From Sulfidibacter corallicola (lineage in GTDB: Bacteria; Acidobacteriota; Holophagae; Acanthopleuribacterales; Acanthopleuribacteraceae), in contig NZ_CP071793.1 of the NCBI RefSeq assembly GCF_017498545.1, positions 8,798,256-8,862,255 on the forward strand: DNA of 64,000 nucleotides, read 5' to 3'. The first letter of the stretch is position 1, and every line of letters begins with the position of its first letter. Of the stretch, positions 1 through 8,350 are shown piece by piece. The position numbers and the translations under genes were made by a program. Below the pieces are notes generated by a model that saw only the letters and a list, made by a program, of their open reading frames with translations, searched no databases and had not been told where the DNA came from.

Positions 1-464
1 TGATCGTCTTTTCGCGCCACGAACGCGTAGCCCGGCTTGGTGGAAAGCCCGATCGAAACCCGGTTGCGCAGGCGTTGGATCGGTTTGCCGGTCAGGTGAC
101 GCAATGCCAGTTGGTAGGGCAGGTCGTAGAACACCTTGGGTTCGGTCAGGGGCTGGGGGAAGACGGAGGCGCGCTCGCGATCCACGTGAAGCAGGCACAG
201 CCACATTTGCCGCAATACCCCGTCCAGCAGGCCGTATTGCAGGGATTTGGGAAGGCCCAATTCTTCGCGTTCCATGTCGTCCATGGAGAGAAAGGGTTCC
301 AAGGTGCCGGTGACGATCAGTTCCGAATCGGTGGCCGTCGCATGGAGATCGACAAAGTGGATGATCGAAAAGGCGGCGGGATCGTCGGTCGTCGCGGCGG
401 TGGGTTGCTCCGGCGCGATGGGAGCCAGAAAAAGGAGCGAGCACAGAGAAAAGAACAGGGACAT
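1..464 (-). CDS. Exported hypothetical protein, 3' part outside window
   Basis: An open frame runs on the minus strand from an ATG at 464 off the left edge, so only the first 154 residues are visible. The start is preceded by GAGGTG at good spacing. The first residues (MSLFFSLCSLLFLAPIA) form a typical signal peptide with a small-residue cleavage region, followed by a polar T/D-rich linker and then a globular stretch with a regular hydrophobic pattern (for example SELIVTGTLEPF). No family is recognised. It points away from the FliK-like gene. That it is real is supported by codon-position bias, the signal peptide and the RBS; function is unknown. Confidence 0.72.
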   Translation of the reverse strand, partial: MSLFFSLCSLLFLAPIAPEQPTAATTDDPAAFSIIHFVDLHATATDSELIVTGTLEPFLSMDDMEREELGLPKSLQYGLLDGVLRQMWLCLLHVDRERASVFPQPLTEPKVFYDLPYQLALRHLTGKPIQRLRNRVSIGLSTKPGYAFVARKDD

Positions 465-765
465 GATCACCTCAAGGGCGGACTGAGACGGTGAAAGTCA
501 TTCAAAACCAAGTCAGATTCGGAACCAACGAGGGGTCGACCCCGACGCGATGCAAATCGCTGTGATTGAACCGCTATATGCTAACAACGCCAGACCGGGC
601 CAAGTCCCTTAATTCCGGTTTGCCCAGACGTGATCCGGCCCACCGCAAACCGAAGGCGGCCATCCGAAGCCGAGTCGCGCCGCTGCACGTTCAGGCGGGT
701 TCGGGCCTCCCAGGATGGGTGGCATAATTTTTTTAAAAAAAATTGTGAACGGTTCGGTTCGATTC

Positions 766-867
766 GGTGAGTGTGTAAGTGGTAGAGCATTTTGAAGGGA
801 GCTAATAACTCCAAAACGCATTCGCGTTACGTTTGATCGCCCACCTCACGGCTGGGCGATTTTTTTT
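766..867 (+). ncRNA. Candidate small structured RNA, tRNA-like, ending in a terminator
   Basis: Three consecutive hairpins are visible: one around 790-815 (GGAG/CTCC core with outer TTTT/AAAA), one at 815-827 (AACGC/GCGTT with loop ATTC) and the terminator at 836-867. The segment AAGTGGTAGAGCA at 777-789 is a good match to the 3' half of a tRNA D-arm, and GTTTGATCGCC resembles a T-loop. The acceptor pairing (766-772 with 839-845) has a mismatch, and the anticodon and T arms do not fit the canonical geometry. It could be a decayed tRNA or an unrelated sRNA. Confidence 0.25.
836..867 (+). terminator. Rho-independent terminator
   Basis: An 8-bp perfect stem ATCGCCCA/TGGGCGAT with a 9-nt loop is followed by a run of eight T. 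No protein gene precedes it on the plus strand, so it must end a short RNA or a leader transcript. Confidence 0.75.
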
Positions 868-1089
868 GTCCCGATCGCCGATATGGCGGCTCACGTTCCA
901 AACGGCGGATGGTCGTGCTCGCGAAAGGCGGGATCCCGCATTTCTCGTCGGACTTCGCCTTCGGAGCGGAAGGTTTATGGGAAATGCGGGTTACAATGGA
1001 CGCAAAGTCCTTGGAACATGCGACGACCGCTTTCTTCCGGTGCTCCGGACCGACGCGAAGCGGTGGCGCTCGTCCTTGTGGGAGCGACA
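868..1089 (+). promoter_or_regulatory. Structured leader of the FliK-like gene
   Basis: The 220 nt before the ATG at 1090 are rich in self-complementarity. A perfect palindrome GCGGGATCCCGC (928-939) competes with a 10-bp stem CCCGCATTTC (935-944)/GAAATGCGGG (981-990) that encloses a small CCTTC/GAAGG hairpin. GGAC-GCAAA-GTCC lies at 998-1010, ACCGCTT/AAGCGGT brackets 1027-1063, and CGCTC/GAGCG pairs across the Shine-Dalgarno region just before the ATG. Mutually exclusive stems plus a paired RBS suggest post-transcriptional control. The whole stretch 465-1089 holds no protein gene that I can support. Confidence 0.4.
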
Positions 1090-4000
1090 ATGAAGGTTCA
1101 AACCCCGATGCCGGAACCTCGCCGTGTTCGGCTCGACGTCAACCGTGACGGACCGGTTCGCCTGGAACAGGGGAATGCCTCCTACGGGGTGCGGCTCGGG
1201 GACAAACTGATCGGGTTCTCCGGTGAAGAGGCGCGCTCGGTCGCGCTCAGTATCGAAAAAGGCCGCCTGCAGGTCCAGGTCCAATCCGAGGCGGGCCAGC
1301 CACTTGCCCAAATCAACGTGCCCCACGCTTCCGCCCTGCAACAACACATGCAGGTTCTGCAGGATGCCGGCATTCATTTCGAAGCACGGGAAACGGCGGA
1401 ACTCGCCAAGCTGATGCAGCTCAGCATGAACACCGGGGTGACCCGAACGGACATCCTGCTGATGCTGGACGAGATCGCGCACGGCGTCGCCCAGGTTCAG
1501 GCCCCCGGCGCCATCAACGCCGGCGATCTCTATCCGGAACTCACCAACAAGGTTCAGGCATTGCTGCGCGCCATGCCCGAAGACATTCAGCGGGTGGTGT
1601 TGCTCAGCAACGCCGACCGCTTCGACGACGCCACCTGGCGCGCGCTCCAGGTGCTCAACAAGGTCGACGCGAATTTGGACCCGGCGACCTACCGCTTTCT
1701 CACGGGCAAGGGCCCTTTGGATGCGCGCGTCTTGGCCGAACTGCCCAAAATCGCCGCGCGCGAACCCATGGGCCTGCCACCACTGGTCAAACCACTGGAT
1801 GCAGGGGCCTTTCAATCTCTGGTCGAAGTGCTGCGGACCAAGGCCCCTTCCTTATCGGTGGCCGGCGGTCCCGCCTGGGTTCGCTTTCCCCCGGCCCTGG
1901 CCGACCAGTTCTTCCAGACCATGAACCTGGAGATTCCCAATTTCGCGGCCGCCGGTTCCTTCGAGGAGTTGGAGCAGCGATTCTGGGTCGAGTCCGCCCT
2001 GCGCCACACCGGTTCGACCCGGTCACCGCTGGCCGAGCGGTTGCTTCACCTGTTGGACGCCAAGAGTTATCACAAATTGGCGGCTTTTCTCACGGGCAAG
2101 CCGGGTATCCATTTCGACGGCGAGTTGAAATCGGCCCTGATCCACTTTCTCAAACACCCGCCCGCCAAGCCGCCCTCGGAACGGCTCACCAGTCTCGACC
2201 CCACCGCCCTCTCACGGGTGAAGGAATACCTGGGAACCCAAAAACTCGACCTCGAGAAACTGTTGGGGGAGGGGCTTCCCAAAGCCGGACAGGGCCGCAT
2301 GCTGGCCTCCCACGGTGGCGAACGGATGTTGTCGCTCGCACGGACCTTCGCCGCACTGGACCCCGCCCAGAAGGCGGCCTTTTTCGTGCTCGATCGCTTG
2401 GATCCGGTCAAGCACGGCGACTTGTTTCAGTTCTTCAACGGCGAACACCGGCTTTCGCAGATGACGCCGTCACTGCAGAAATCTCTCGAACGATTCCTGG
2501 CGCAGTCCAATTTCCCGAGGGTGCAGCAAGGCCTGAACGCCTTCGTTCCCGCGCGATTCGACCATTTGAGCGATGCCATCGCGCGCATGCCGCATATCGG
2601 CGAACCCGACGGATTTCTGCCGGCCAACGCCCATCTTCGCGATGCACTGGCCGGAATGGGTGAGGGCGGTCAAACGACGGCCGTCGACAACGACCGCTTC
2701 TCCCAATCGCGCAAGACCTTCGGTGAATTGGAGCCGTTGTTGGGCAAGTTGCCCAAGGATCGCGTCAATCGGGAGCTCACCAACCTGTTGCGCAACCACC
2801 TGCTCGATTTCAAGCGCGTGGCGCTGATCGACCAGGCCTGGAAGGCGGGTGACGTGGTGGACGGCCTGTTGCGGGGCGAGGCCGATCCGCGCGCCACGCT
2901 GCCTCGACTCGTGCACACCCTCAAGACCGCCCGCTACCTGCTTTCCCACGAGCGTCACCATCCACTGGGAGAGGTGTCCTGGGATCTGTGGCGCCAGGGC
3001 GAACGCACCCTGACTTCCGATAACGCCAATCCCGATCTACGGGAGCGGGTCACCGCCGCCGATCGCGGCATCAATCGTTACCTGTGGCTCGATCGATTTT
3101 TGGCGGAGCGAGCCGCGACCGAAACGGATCCCGCCTTGTTCGACGACCAGTCGCGCATCATTCGGCTCGACAGGTTCCTCAACAGTGTTCGTTTGAACGG
3201 CAGCCGACCCCAGCTCTTCAACATCTTGGAACAGCATCGCGGCCTGTTGCGGGAATTGAGCGAAGTGGGCGCCCAGGAGCCGAGCCTGTTGGTCGACGGC
3301 TTCGAACACGCCCTGAAGGGCCTGAAGGGCGAAGAGATCAACGACAAGATCACGTCTTTTTTGCAAAAGCATTCATCCAAGTTCCACCGCATCGCCCTGC
3401 TGGATCAGGTCTGGAAAATCGGGCGCCTGGGGGAGCGCATGGCCCAGGGGGGCGGCGATCCTTTCGAGGCGGCGCGCGGGATGGCCGACGGTTTGCGCGG
3501 TTTGGTTCGCCTGCTGGAGCAGCATGGCGATGCCGAGCTCGATTGGGACCTGTGGCGCCAGGATGTGCGCGACCTGCCGCGGCGCACCGATCCGCGTCCC
3601 AATCTCCAGGATCGCCTGGTGCGGGAGGAGCAAGGCATGCGGCGCTACCTGGCCATGGACCGCCTGCTCCCCGACAAGGATCCCGGGCTCGAGGAAAAAC
3701 TTCGCGAAATGAGTTGGATCCGCCGTGCCGAACGCTTTCTCGGTCAGGTGGAACAGCATCGTGGCGAGAGCCTTCCCAAACTGATGGCCGCCTTTCAGAA
3801 GAATCGGGCATTGCTTTCCGAGCTGACGCGGTTCGCCCTGGAAGGGGAGCACCACGACTGGAGTTTCCAAACCAAAAGCCCGCTGAATGCCCGTAAAGCG
3901 CAGCAGTTCGAACAGGTTCGCGAACAGATTCTCGCGGGTCAAAAGCCCGATCTCGGATCCTTGTTCGAGGGGCCCTTCCTCAAATCCGAGTTCGGCGAGC

Positions 4001-4578
4001 GAGCCGAATCCCATCAGCGCCTGGAGATGAAACGCTTGGAACCGCTGTTCAAGGAGGCCATGGCGCGCATGGAACGCCAGGTGGACGGACTGCCCACCGA
4101 GTTGCTGCAATCCCTGTTGCCCGAGGGAGCCGACAGCATCGGCAAAATCAAGCAAATGCTCGATCTGGTGCGCGACTTCAACCAACACCAGAACCTGAAC
4201 CAGGCGCCGCTGTACCTGAGCCTGCCTTTCAAGATGGGCGATCGCGATACCGAAATGGAGCTGGCCTACATGCGCCTGCCCGGCAGTGGCGATCGCAGTC
4301 GTTTTCTCGTGGTCATCCACCTGGATTTTGCCGGCTGGGGCCACCTGCGCGTGGATGCGCTCAAGGAACGCGACCAATTGAACGCCACCTTCTGGGTGGA
4401 AAACCGCAAGATGCATCACCGCGTTCTGGCCGATCTTCACCTGCTCGAGGATCGGCTCGAAGAGCTGGGTCTGGGGGAAGCCTCGTTGACGGTCAAGGTC
4501 GCACCGGAGCGCGCCGCCAGCTCGGTTGCGGATATGTGCATGCCCGAAGACGAAAACCGCTTGGACCTTTCGATTTGA
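1090..4578 (+). CDS. Very large FliK-like protein (Flg_hook-type C-terminal domain)
   Basis: Encodes 1162 residues from the ATG at 1090, chosen because GGGAG lies 7 nt upstream; the frame is open back to 883 but that part reads as leader. Residues about 1035-1150 have the pattern of the FliK C-terminal domain: a strand-rich segment (MELAYMRLPG, FLVVIHLDFAGWGHLRVDAL) followed by a long helix (VLADLHLLEDRLEELGL). In FliK this domain signals completion of hook growth to FlhB. The middle is almost wholly helical and contains an internal duplication: residues about 554-675 and 747-867 share ALIDQAWK/ALLDQVWK, WDLWRQ and RYLWLDR/RYLAMDR in the same order. At roughly three times the length of ordinary FliK, it may be a diverged hook-length ruler or a non-flagellar relative. 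No other flagellar genes are in the window. Confidence 0.7.
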   Translation: MKVQTPMPEPRRVRLDVNRDGPVRLEQGNASYGVRLGDKLIGFSGEEARSVALSIEKGRLQVQVQSEAGQPLAQINVPHASALQQHMQVLQDAGIHFEARETAELAKLMQLSMNTGVTRTDILLMLDEIAHGVAQVQAPGAINAGDLYPELTNKVQALLRAMPEDIQRVVLLSNADRFDDATWRALQVLNKVDANLDPATYRFLTGKGPLDARVLAELPKIAAREPMGLPPLVKPLDAGAFQSLVEVLRTKAPSLSVAGGPAWVRFPPALADQFFQTMNLEIPNFAAAGSFEELEQRFWVESALRHTGSTRSPLAERLLHLLDAKSYHKLAAFLTGKPGIHFDGELKSALIHFLKHPPAKPPSERLTSLDPTALSRVKEYLGTQKLDLEKLLGEGLPKAGQGRMLASHGGERMLSLARTFAALDPAQKAAFFVLDRLDPVKHGDLFQFFNGEHRLSQMTPSLQKSLERFLAQSNFPRVQQGLNAFVPARFDHLSDAIARMPHIGEPDGFLPANAHLRDALAGMGEGGQTTAVDNDRFSQSRKTFGELEPLLGKLPKDRVNRELTNLLRNHLLDFKRVALIDQAWKAGDVVDGLLRGEADPRATLPRLVHTLKTARYLLSHERHHPLGEVSWDLWRQGERTLTSDNANPDLRERVTAADRGINRYLWLDRFLAERAATETDPALFDDQSRIIRLDRFLNSVRLNGSRPQLFNILEQHRGLLRELSEVGAQEPSLLVDGFEHALKGLKGEEINDKITSFLQKHSSKFHRIALLDQVWKIGRLGERMAQGGGDPFEAARGMADGLRGLVRLLEQHGDAELDWDLWRQDVRDLPRRTDPRPNLQDRLVREEQGMRRYLAMDRLLPDKDPGLEEKLREMSWIRRAERFLGQVEQHRGESLPKLMAAFQKNRALLSELTRFALEGEHHDWSFQTKSPLNARKAQQFEQVREQILAGQKPDLGSLFEGPFLKSEFGERAESHQRLEMKRLEPLFKEAMARMERQVDGLPTELLQSLLPEGADSIGKIKQMLDLVRDFNQHQNLNQAPLYLSLPFKMGDRDTEMELAYMRLPGSGDRSRFLVVIHLDFAGWGHLRVDALKERDQLNATFWVENRKMHHRVLADLHLLEDRLEELGLGEASLTVKVAPERAASSVADMCMPEDENRLDLSI

Positions 4579-4709
4579 AGGCTCTTCGCCGTTCCCGCCG
4601 CGAAGGCCGAAAGGGCCCTCGTTCGCGGTTGTCTCGCTCCGGTTCTGGCGTTGCGCCGTGATGTCGGTGTATGCTGAGGCCACACGAAGCAGCAGGGGAG
4701 TGAGGGTTC

Positions 4710-5519
4710 ATGGCGCACATCGATGAGGCCGCTCGCGAAATCTTGGCCCAGGTTCAGGCCGGCAAGATCTTGCCGGGAGAGGCACTCGACCATCTCCTGG
4801 CCATGGCGGAAAAGCACAACCTGGTGCTCGCCGACGATTTGGAGCGTCAGTTCACCGGCATCATGCAGACCAAGGAGTTCCTACCCGAAGACATCGTGGT
4901 TCGGGTGAGCGAGCCACAGCCCGATGTCCGCGAGCCCACGCCGCAACCGGGATACGAAGAACACGGCCCGGCCGAAGAGGGTCCGGAGGGCGATGTCCTG
5001 GTCCAGACGAACGAGGACGAACCCGATTCGGAAGATTTTTTGGATCAACTCTCGTGGTTGGTTCGCGACCTGCTTTTCCTTCAGTTCCAGAAGCTGGATC
5101 TCTTCCACCGCCAGGACGAGAAGTATTCGCTCTCGGATTTGTTGGCTCGTACCGGTTTGCGTGAGGGGCACGGGGCCTGGCTCGACGAGTTGGTGGGCTT
5201 TCTGACCACCACGGAGATGCTGTGCAAGCACGATATCCCCGGCCAAGGCACCGTTATCGGTGCGCAAATCACCACGGAAGCGGTTCGGCAACGACTGGCC
5301 AACTTGGCACGCTATCGCCAAAACCTCACCCGCGACTTACCGCAAGCGGCTGATCTGTTTCGCGTTCTGGAGACCTGCATCCAGGCGATGGGCGAATACA
5401 TGGCCGAACATGCACGTTCGGAACCCTCGGAGCGGCAAGCGGTTACGCCCGAGGCCGCAACCCTGCGCATGTTGAATCTGCGCGAAGTCCATACCGAGCC
5501 CGAGGCCCTCTCTCCCTGA
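4710..5519 (+). CDS. Hypothetical acidic protein next to the FliK-like gene
   Basis: Encodes 269 residues starting at the ATG at 4710, preceded by GGGGAGTGAGGG. An N-terminal helical segment (about 1-50, EILAQVQAGKILPGEALDHLL) is followed by an acidic, proline-rich linker (about 60-110) and a second helical domain (about 115-225, LSWLVRDLLFLQFQKLDLF). No signal peptide, membrane segment or catalytic motif is visible. It lies 131 bp downstream of the FliK-like gene on the same strand, so co-transcription is likely and a shared role is plausible. I do not recognise the family. Confidence 0.75.
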   Translation: MAHIDEAAREILAQVQAGKILPGEALDHLLAMAEKHNLVLADDLERQFTGIMQTKEFLPEDIVVRVSEPQPDVREPTPQPGYEEHGPAEEGPEGDVLVQTNEDEPDSEDFLDQLSWLVRDLLFLQFQKLDLFHRQDEKYSLSDLLARTGLREGHGAWLDELVGFLTTTEMLCKHDIPGQGTVIGAQITTEAVRQRLANLARYRQNLTRDLPQAADLFRVLETCIQAMGEYMAEHARSEPSERQAVTPEAATLRMLNLREVHTEPEALSP

Positions 5520-5622
5520 GCGTTTCGGCTCGACGACCGTCTCGATCCATTTCATTTCCATTCGATCGCCGATTGGCTCGTTCGCATTCACTCGCAATCT
5601 CCCCACCTTTCAGGAGTACTCC

Positions 5623-8052
5623 ATGCCATCGAAGCACTCGAAATCACCCTCTTCCGCCTCCCCGCTCGATCGCCGAAGCTTTTTGCGTTATTTGGGCGCC
5701 GGCGCGGGCACTGCCGCCTGGGTCGCCGCCCCGATCGGCGCGGCCGCAACCTCTTCGAAAAGCGGGCCCGCCGCTGCCGCAGCCACCGAACCCGAAGCCC
5801 ACTCGGCCGATTGGAGCCTGACCGACGGCATGCCGGCCTGGAAACCGGTGGCTTCCCCGGTTCCTTCACCCGGCAGCTTCGCCGATCCAAGCCTGGACAA
5901 GACCCGGCTCCATCGGTTCGAAGTCGTGGACGACATGCTGTTGCCCGAAGGATTCGCCTACCGCGTCCTGGCGGGTTGGGGCGACCGGTTCGGCCCGGAC
6001 GCGCATCGCGTTCAATTTGGATACAACAACGATTACACCGGTTTGGTCCCGATCGAGGGCACCTCCGACGATTTCTATTTGTTCGTGAACCACGAGGAAC
6101 TTTCCTCCCGGCCCTGGCTCCAGGGGTTCACCCAGTACCACGGGGGCCGCGCGCCCCGTGTCGCGATCCGGCCCGACGCCGAAAACCCCAAAAAGCCGCG
6201 ACTGGAAATCGCGGGCACCCTGATGCCCACCCACGCCTGTGACCTGAGCGATTTCGGGGCGCTGTCCAAGGAACTCCAGGCGGAAATTCGCTACCTCTGC
6301 GAACAGGGTCTCGGCGACCTGGGCATCTCGGTGTTGCGGATTCGTCGATCCGCCCAGGGCCACTACTCGGTGGTCCAAGATGCCACCGATCACCGCCGCA
6401 TCTCTACCTTCTCCACCCAAAACATCGATCCCGCCGTGGTGGCCAAATTCGCCATGGACGGGCCCGCCGCATCGGTCGCCAAGGCCGGACCGGGAACGTT
6501 TGGCAATTGCAGTGGCGGCACCACGCCTTGGGGAACCTTTCTCACCTGCGAGGAGAACATCCAGAACCACGTGAACCCGCTGATCAAAGCCGATGGCAGT
6601 CTTTTCCCGCGAAAGGAGAAGCTGGGAGCCTCGCCCTCGTTCAACCGGGCCGGCGAAGTGGACGCCCGAACGCCCGAGCCCACCTTCATCGCCGGTATGG
6701 GCGCCGGCTTGAAGCAACCTCTCGACGGCCGCGGCTACGGCTGGGTTTGCCAGATCGATCCGAAGACGGGCTTGATGGCCAAACACTCGATGCTGGGCCG
6801 GTTCCGCCACGAGAATGTCGCCCTTCGATGCCAAGCCGGTAAAAAACTGGCGGCGTACATGGGCGACGATCGGCGCGGCGGTCACGTCTGGAAATTCGTC
6901 AGTCGCCGAACCGTCGCCGACCCCAAGGATCCCGCCAATTGGAACCTGTTCGGCGAGGGCACCCTTTATGCCGCAAAGTTCGACGCAGGTTACGGCGGTC
7001 GCTGGATTCCGCTCCAGCTCGACACCCCGCTGGCCGAGCCGCAACCGCAACACACAGCCAGCCAACACCTGTTTTTGCCGCGCCGGCCCGACGGTGGACA
7101 TGTGGCGGTCGGCGTCGCGGGTGCAAAGCGAACCGAGCAGACACCGGCCGATTGGATGGCCGCGGTAAGCGCGTTCGCCGGCAAACCTTTCGATCAGTGT
7201 ACTTTGGGCGATCTGGTCTCTGCGCCCGAAGGGATGACCGGGGCGGCTCGCGATCGATACCGAATGGGCGTTCTGCTGATGGACGCCTATGCCATGGCCG
7301 GTGCCGCCGGTGCCACGCCCGCCTCCAGGCCGGAAGATTTGGAAGTGCATCCCACCGACAACAGTGTCTATATCGCCTTCACCGACCACACCGGCGGTGG
7401 CGACGGTTCACCGGACCTTCGCGTGTTTCCCGATGGAAAGGGTGACAGTTCCCGAATGTACGGTGGTATTTTTCGAATCGTGGAGGAAGGCGATCGGCCC
7501 GATGCCACGAAATTCGGCTGGGGGCGTTTCGTCCCTTCGGGTGAGGTTTCCGACGAAGGCGGCGGCTTCGCGTGTGCCGACAATCTGGTTTTCGATCCCA
7601 AGGGGCATCTTTGGATGGTGACGGACATTTCGACCAGCGTGTTGAACCAGCCCGTCGACCGCCGCAAGGGCAAGACCAAACCCGGAGGCTCCAAATTCCC
7701 CGGTGTCTTCGGCAACAACTCCCTGTTTTTCGTGCCGACCCATGGGCCGGGGGCGGGTACGCCCTTCTGTTTCGGGATCGGGCCGGTAGAATGCGAGTTG
7801 ACCGGACCCACCTTCTGTGACGGCGGCCGGGGGCTGATTCTCTCGGTACAGCATCCCGGAGAGGTGAACGGAACCCGGCGTGCCGCGCGTCCCGAGGAGG
7901 AACGAAACTATGCGCTTACCGATCGCCGGGGCGAACCGTTCCAACAGACGCGCAAGGTACCGCTGGGAAGTAACTGGCCCTCCGGTACCTTGGATCAAAC
8001 GCCGCGTCCCTGTGTGGTGGTGATTGCACGGGAGGCACCACAGCGGGGATAA
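5623..8052 (+). CDS. PhoX/DUF839 family protein, Tat-exported
   Basis: Encodes 809 residues; the ATG at 5623 has AGGAG about 7 nt upstream. Residues 16-40 (DRRSFLRYLGAG plus an Ala-rich hydrophobic stretch) form a twin-arginine signal, as in PhoX alkaline phosphatases, which fold and load Ca and Fe before export. Family-typical segments follow: VNHEE near residue 160, TCEEN near 310, GRFRHE near 395 and several DDRR/HTGGGDGSPD acidic loops that usually bind calcium. The predicted role is a periplasmic or secreted phosphoesterase or other beta-propeller protein. DUF839 members are often annotated PhoX without biochemical proof, so the substrate is open. It is monocistronic in this view. Confidence 0.88.
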   Translation: MPSKHSKSPSSASPLDRRSFLRYLGAGAGTAAWVAAPIGAAATSSKSGPAAAAATEPEAHSADWSLTDGMPAWKPVASPVPSPGSFADPSLDKTRLHRFEVVDDMLLPEGFAYRVLAGWGDRFGPDAHRVQFGYNNDYTGLVPIEGTSDDFYLFVNHEELSSRPWLQGFTQYHGGRAPRVAIRPDAENPKKPRLEIAGTLMPTHACDLSDFGALSKELQAEIRYLCEQGLGDLGISVLRIRRSAQGHYSVVQDATDHRRISTFSTQNIDPAVVAKFAMDGPAASVAKAGPGTFGNCSGGTTPWGTFLTCEENIQNHVNPLIKADGSLFPRKEKLGASPSFNRAGEVDARTPEPTFIAGMGAGLKQPLDGRGYGWVCQIDPKTGLMAKHSMLGRFRHENVALRCQAGKKLAAYMGDDRRGGHVWKFVSRRTVADPKDPANWNLFGEGTLYAAKFDAGYGGRWIPLQLDTPLAEPQPQHTASQHLFLPRRPDGGHVAVGVAGAKRTEQTPADWMAAVSAFAGKPFDQCTLGDLVSAPEGMTGAARDRYRMGVLLMDAYAMAGAAGATPASRPEDLEVHPTDNSVYIAFTDHTGGGDGSPDLRVFPDGKGDSSRMYGGIFRIVEEGDRPDATKFGWGRFVPSGEVSDEGGGFACADNLVFDPKGHLWMVTDISTSVLNQPVDRRKGKTKPGGSKFPGVFGNNSLFFVPTHGPGAGTPFCFGIGPVECELTGPTFCDGGRGLILSVQHPGEVNGTRRAARPEEERNYALTDRRGEPFQQTRKVPLGSNWPSGTLDQTPRPCVVVIAREAPQRG

Positions 8053-8350
8053 GGGGTCTTTGCAAAAGGGATCTGCGGGAGGGTTTGGGCAACCAGGCCT
8101 TCCCTTCGCGCGCGCGTTCGCCCCATATCTGGCCAAAGGGTAACTATCCAAAGCTACGGATATTTCTTACTTTTCTTCTTTTCCGGAATTTGTGGGTCAA
8201 GCACGCTCGTTTTTTCTCTTCGATCCGGGTTAAAGTATGGGTTGGATGTGATTTTCTTATCGCTGCTCCATGAGTTTCGGCGCCTGAATCACGCGCCGTG
8301 CTCAATCTTCGGATTCGATAAATGCTGAAGGCGGGAATAGGTTTTTTAGT

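Noticed and set aside
766..845. Functional tRNA gene
   Set aside because: The D-arm half matches, but the anticodon arm is displaced, the T-loop is not canonical and the acceptor has a mismatch and no CCA.
868..1089. c-di-GMP-I riboswitch
   Set aside because: Only the short GGACGCAAAG core is seen; the GAAA-capped hairpin immediately before it and the conserved GGTTACC tail after it are missing.
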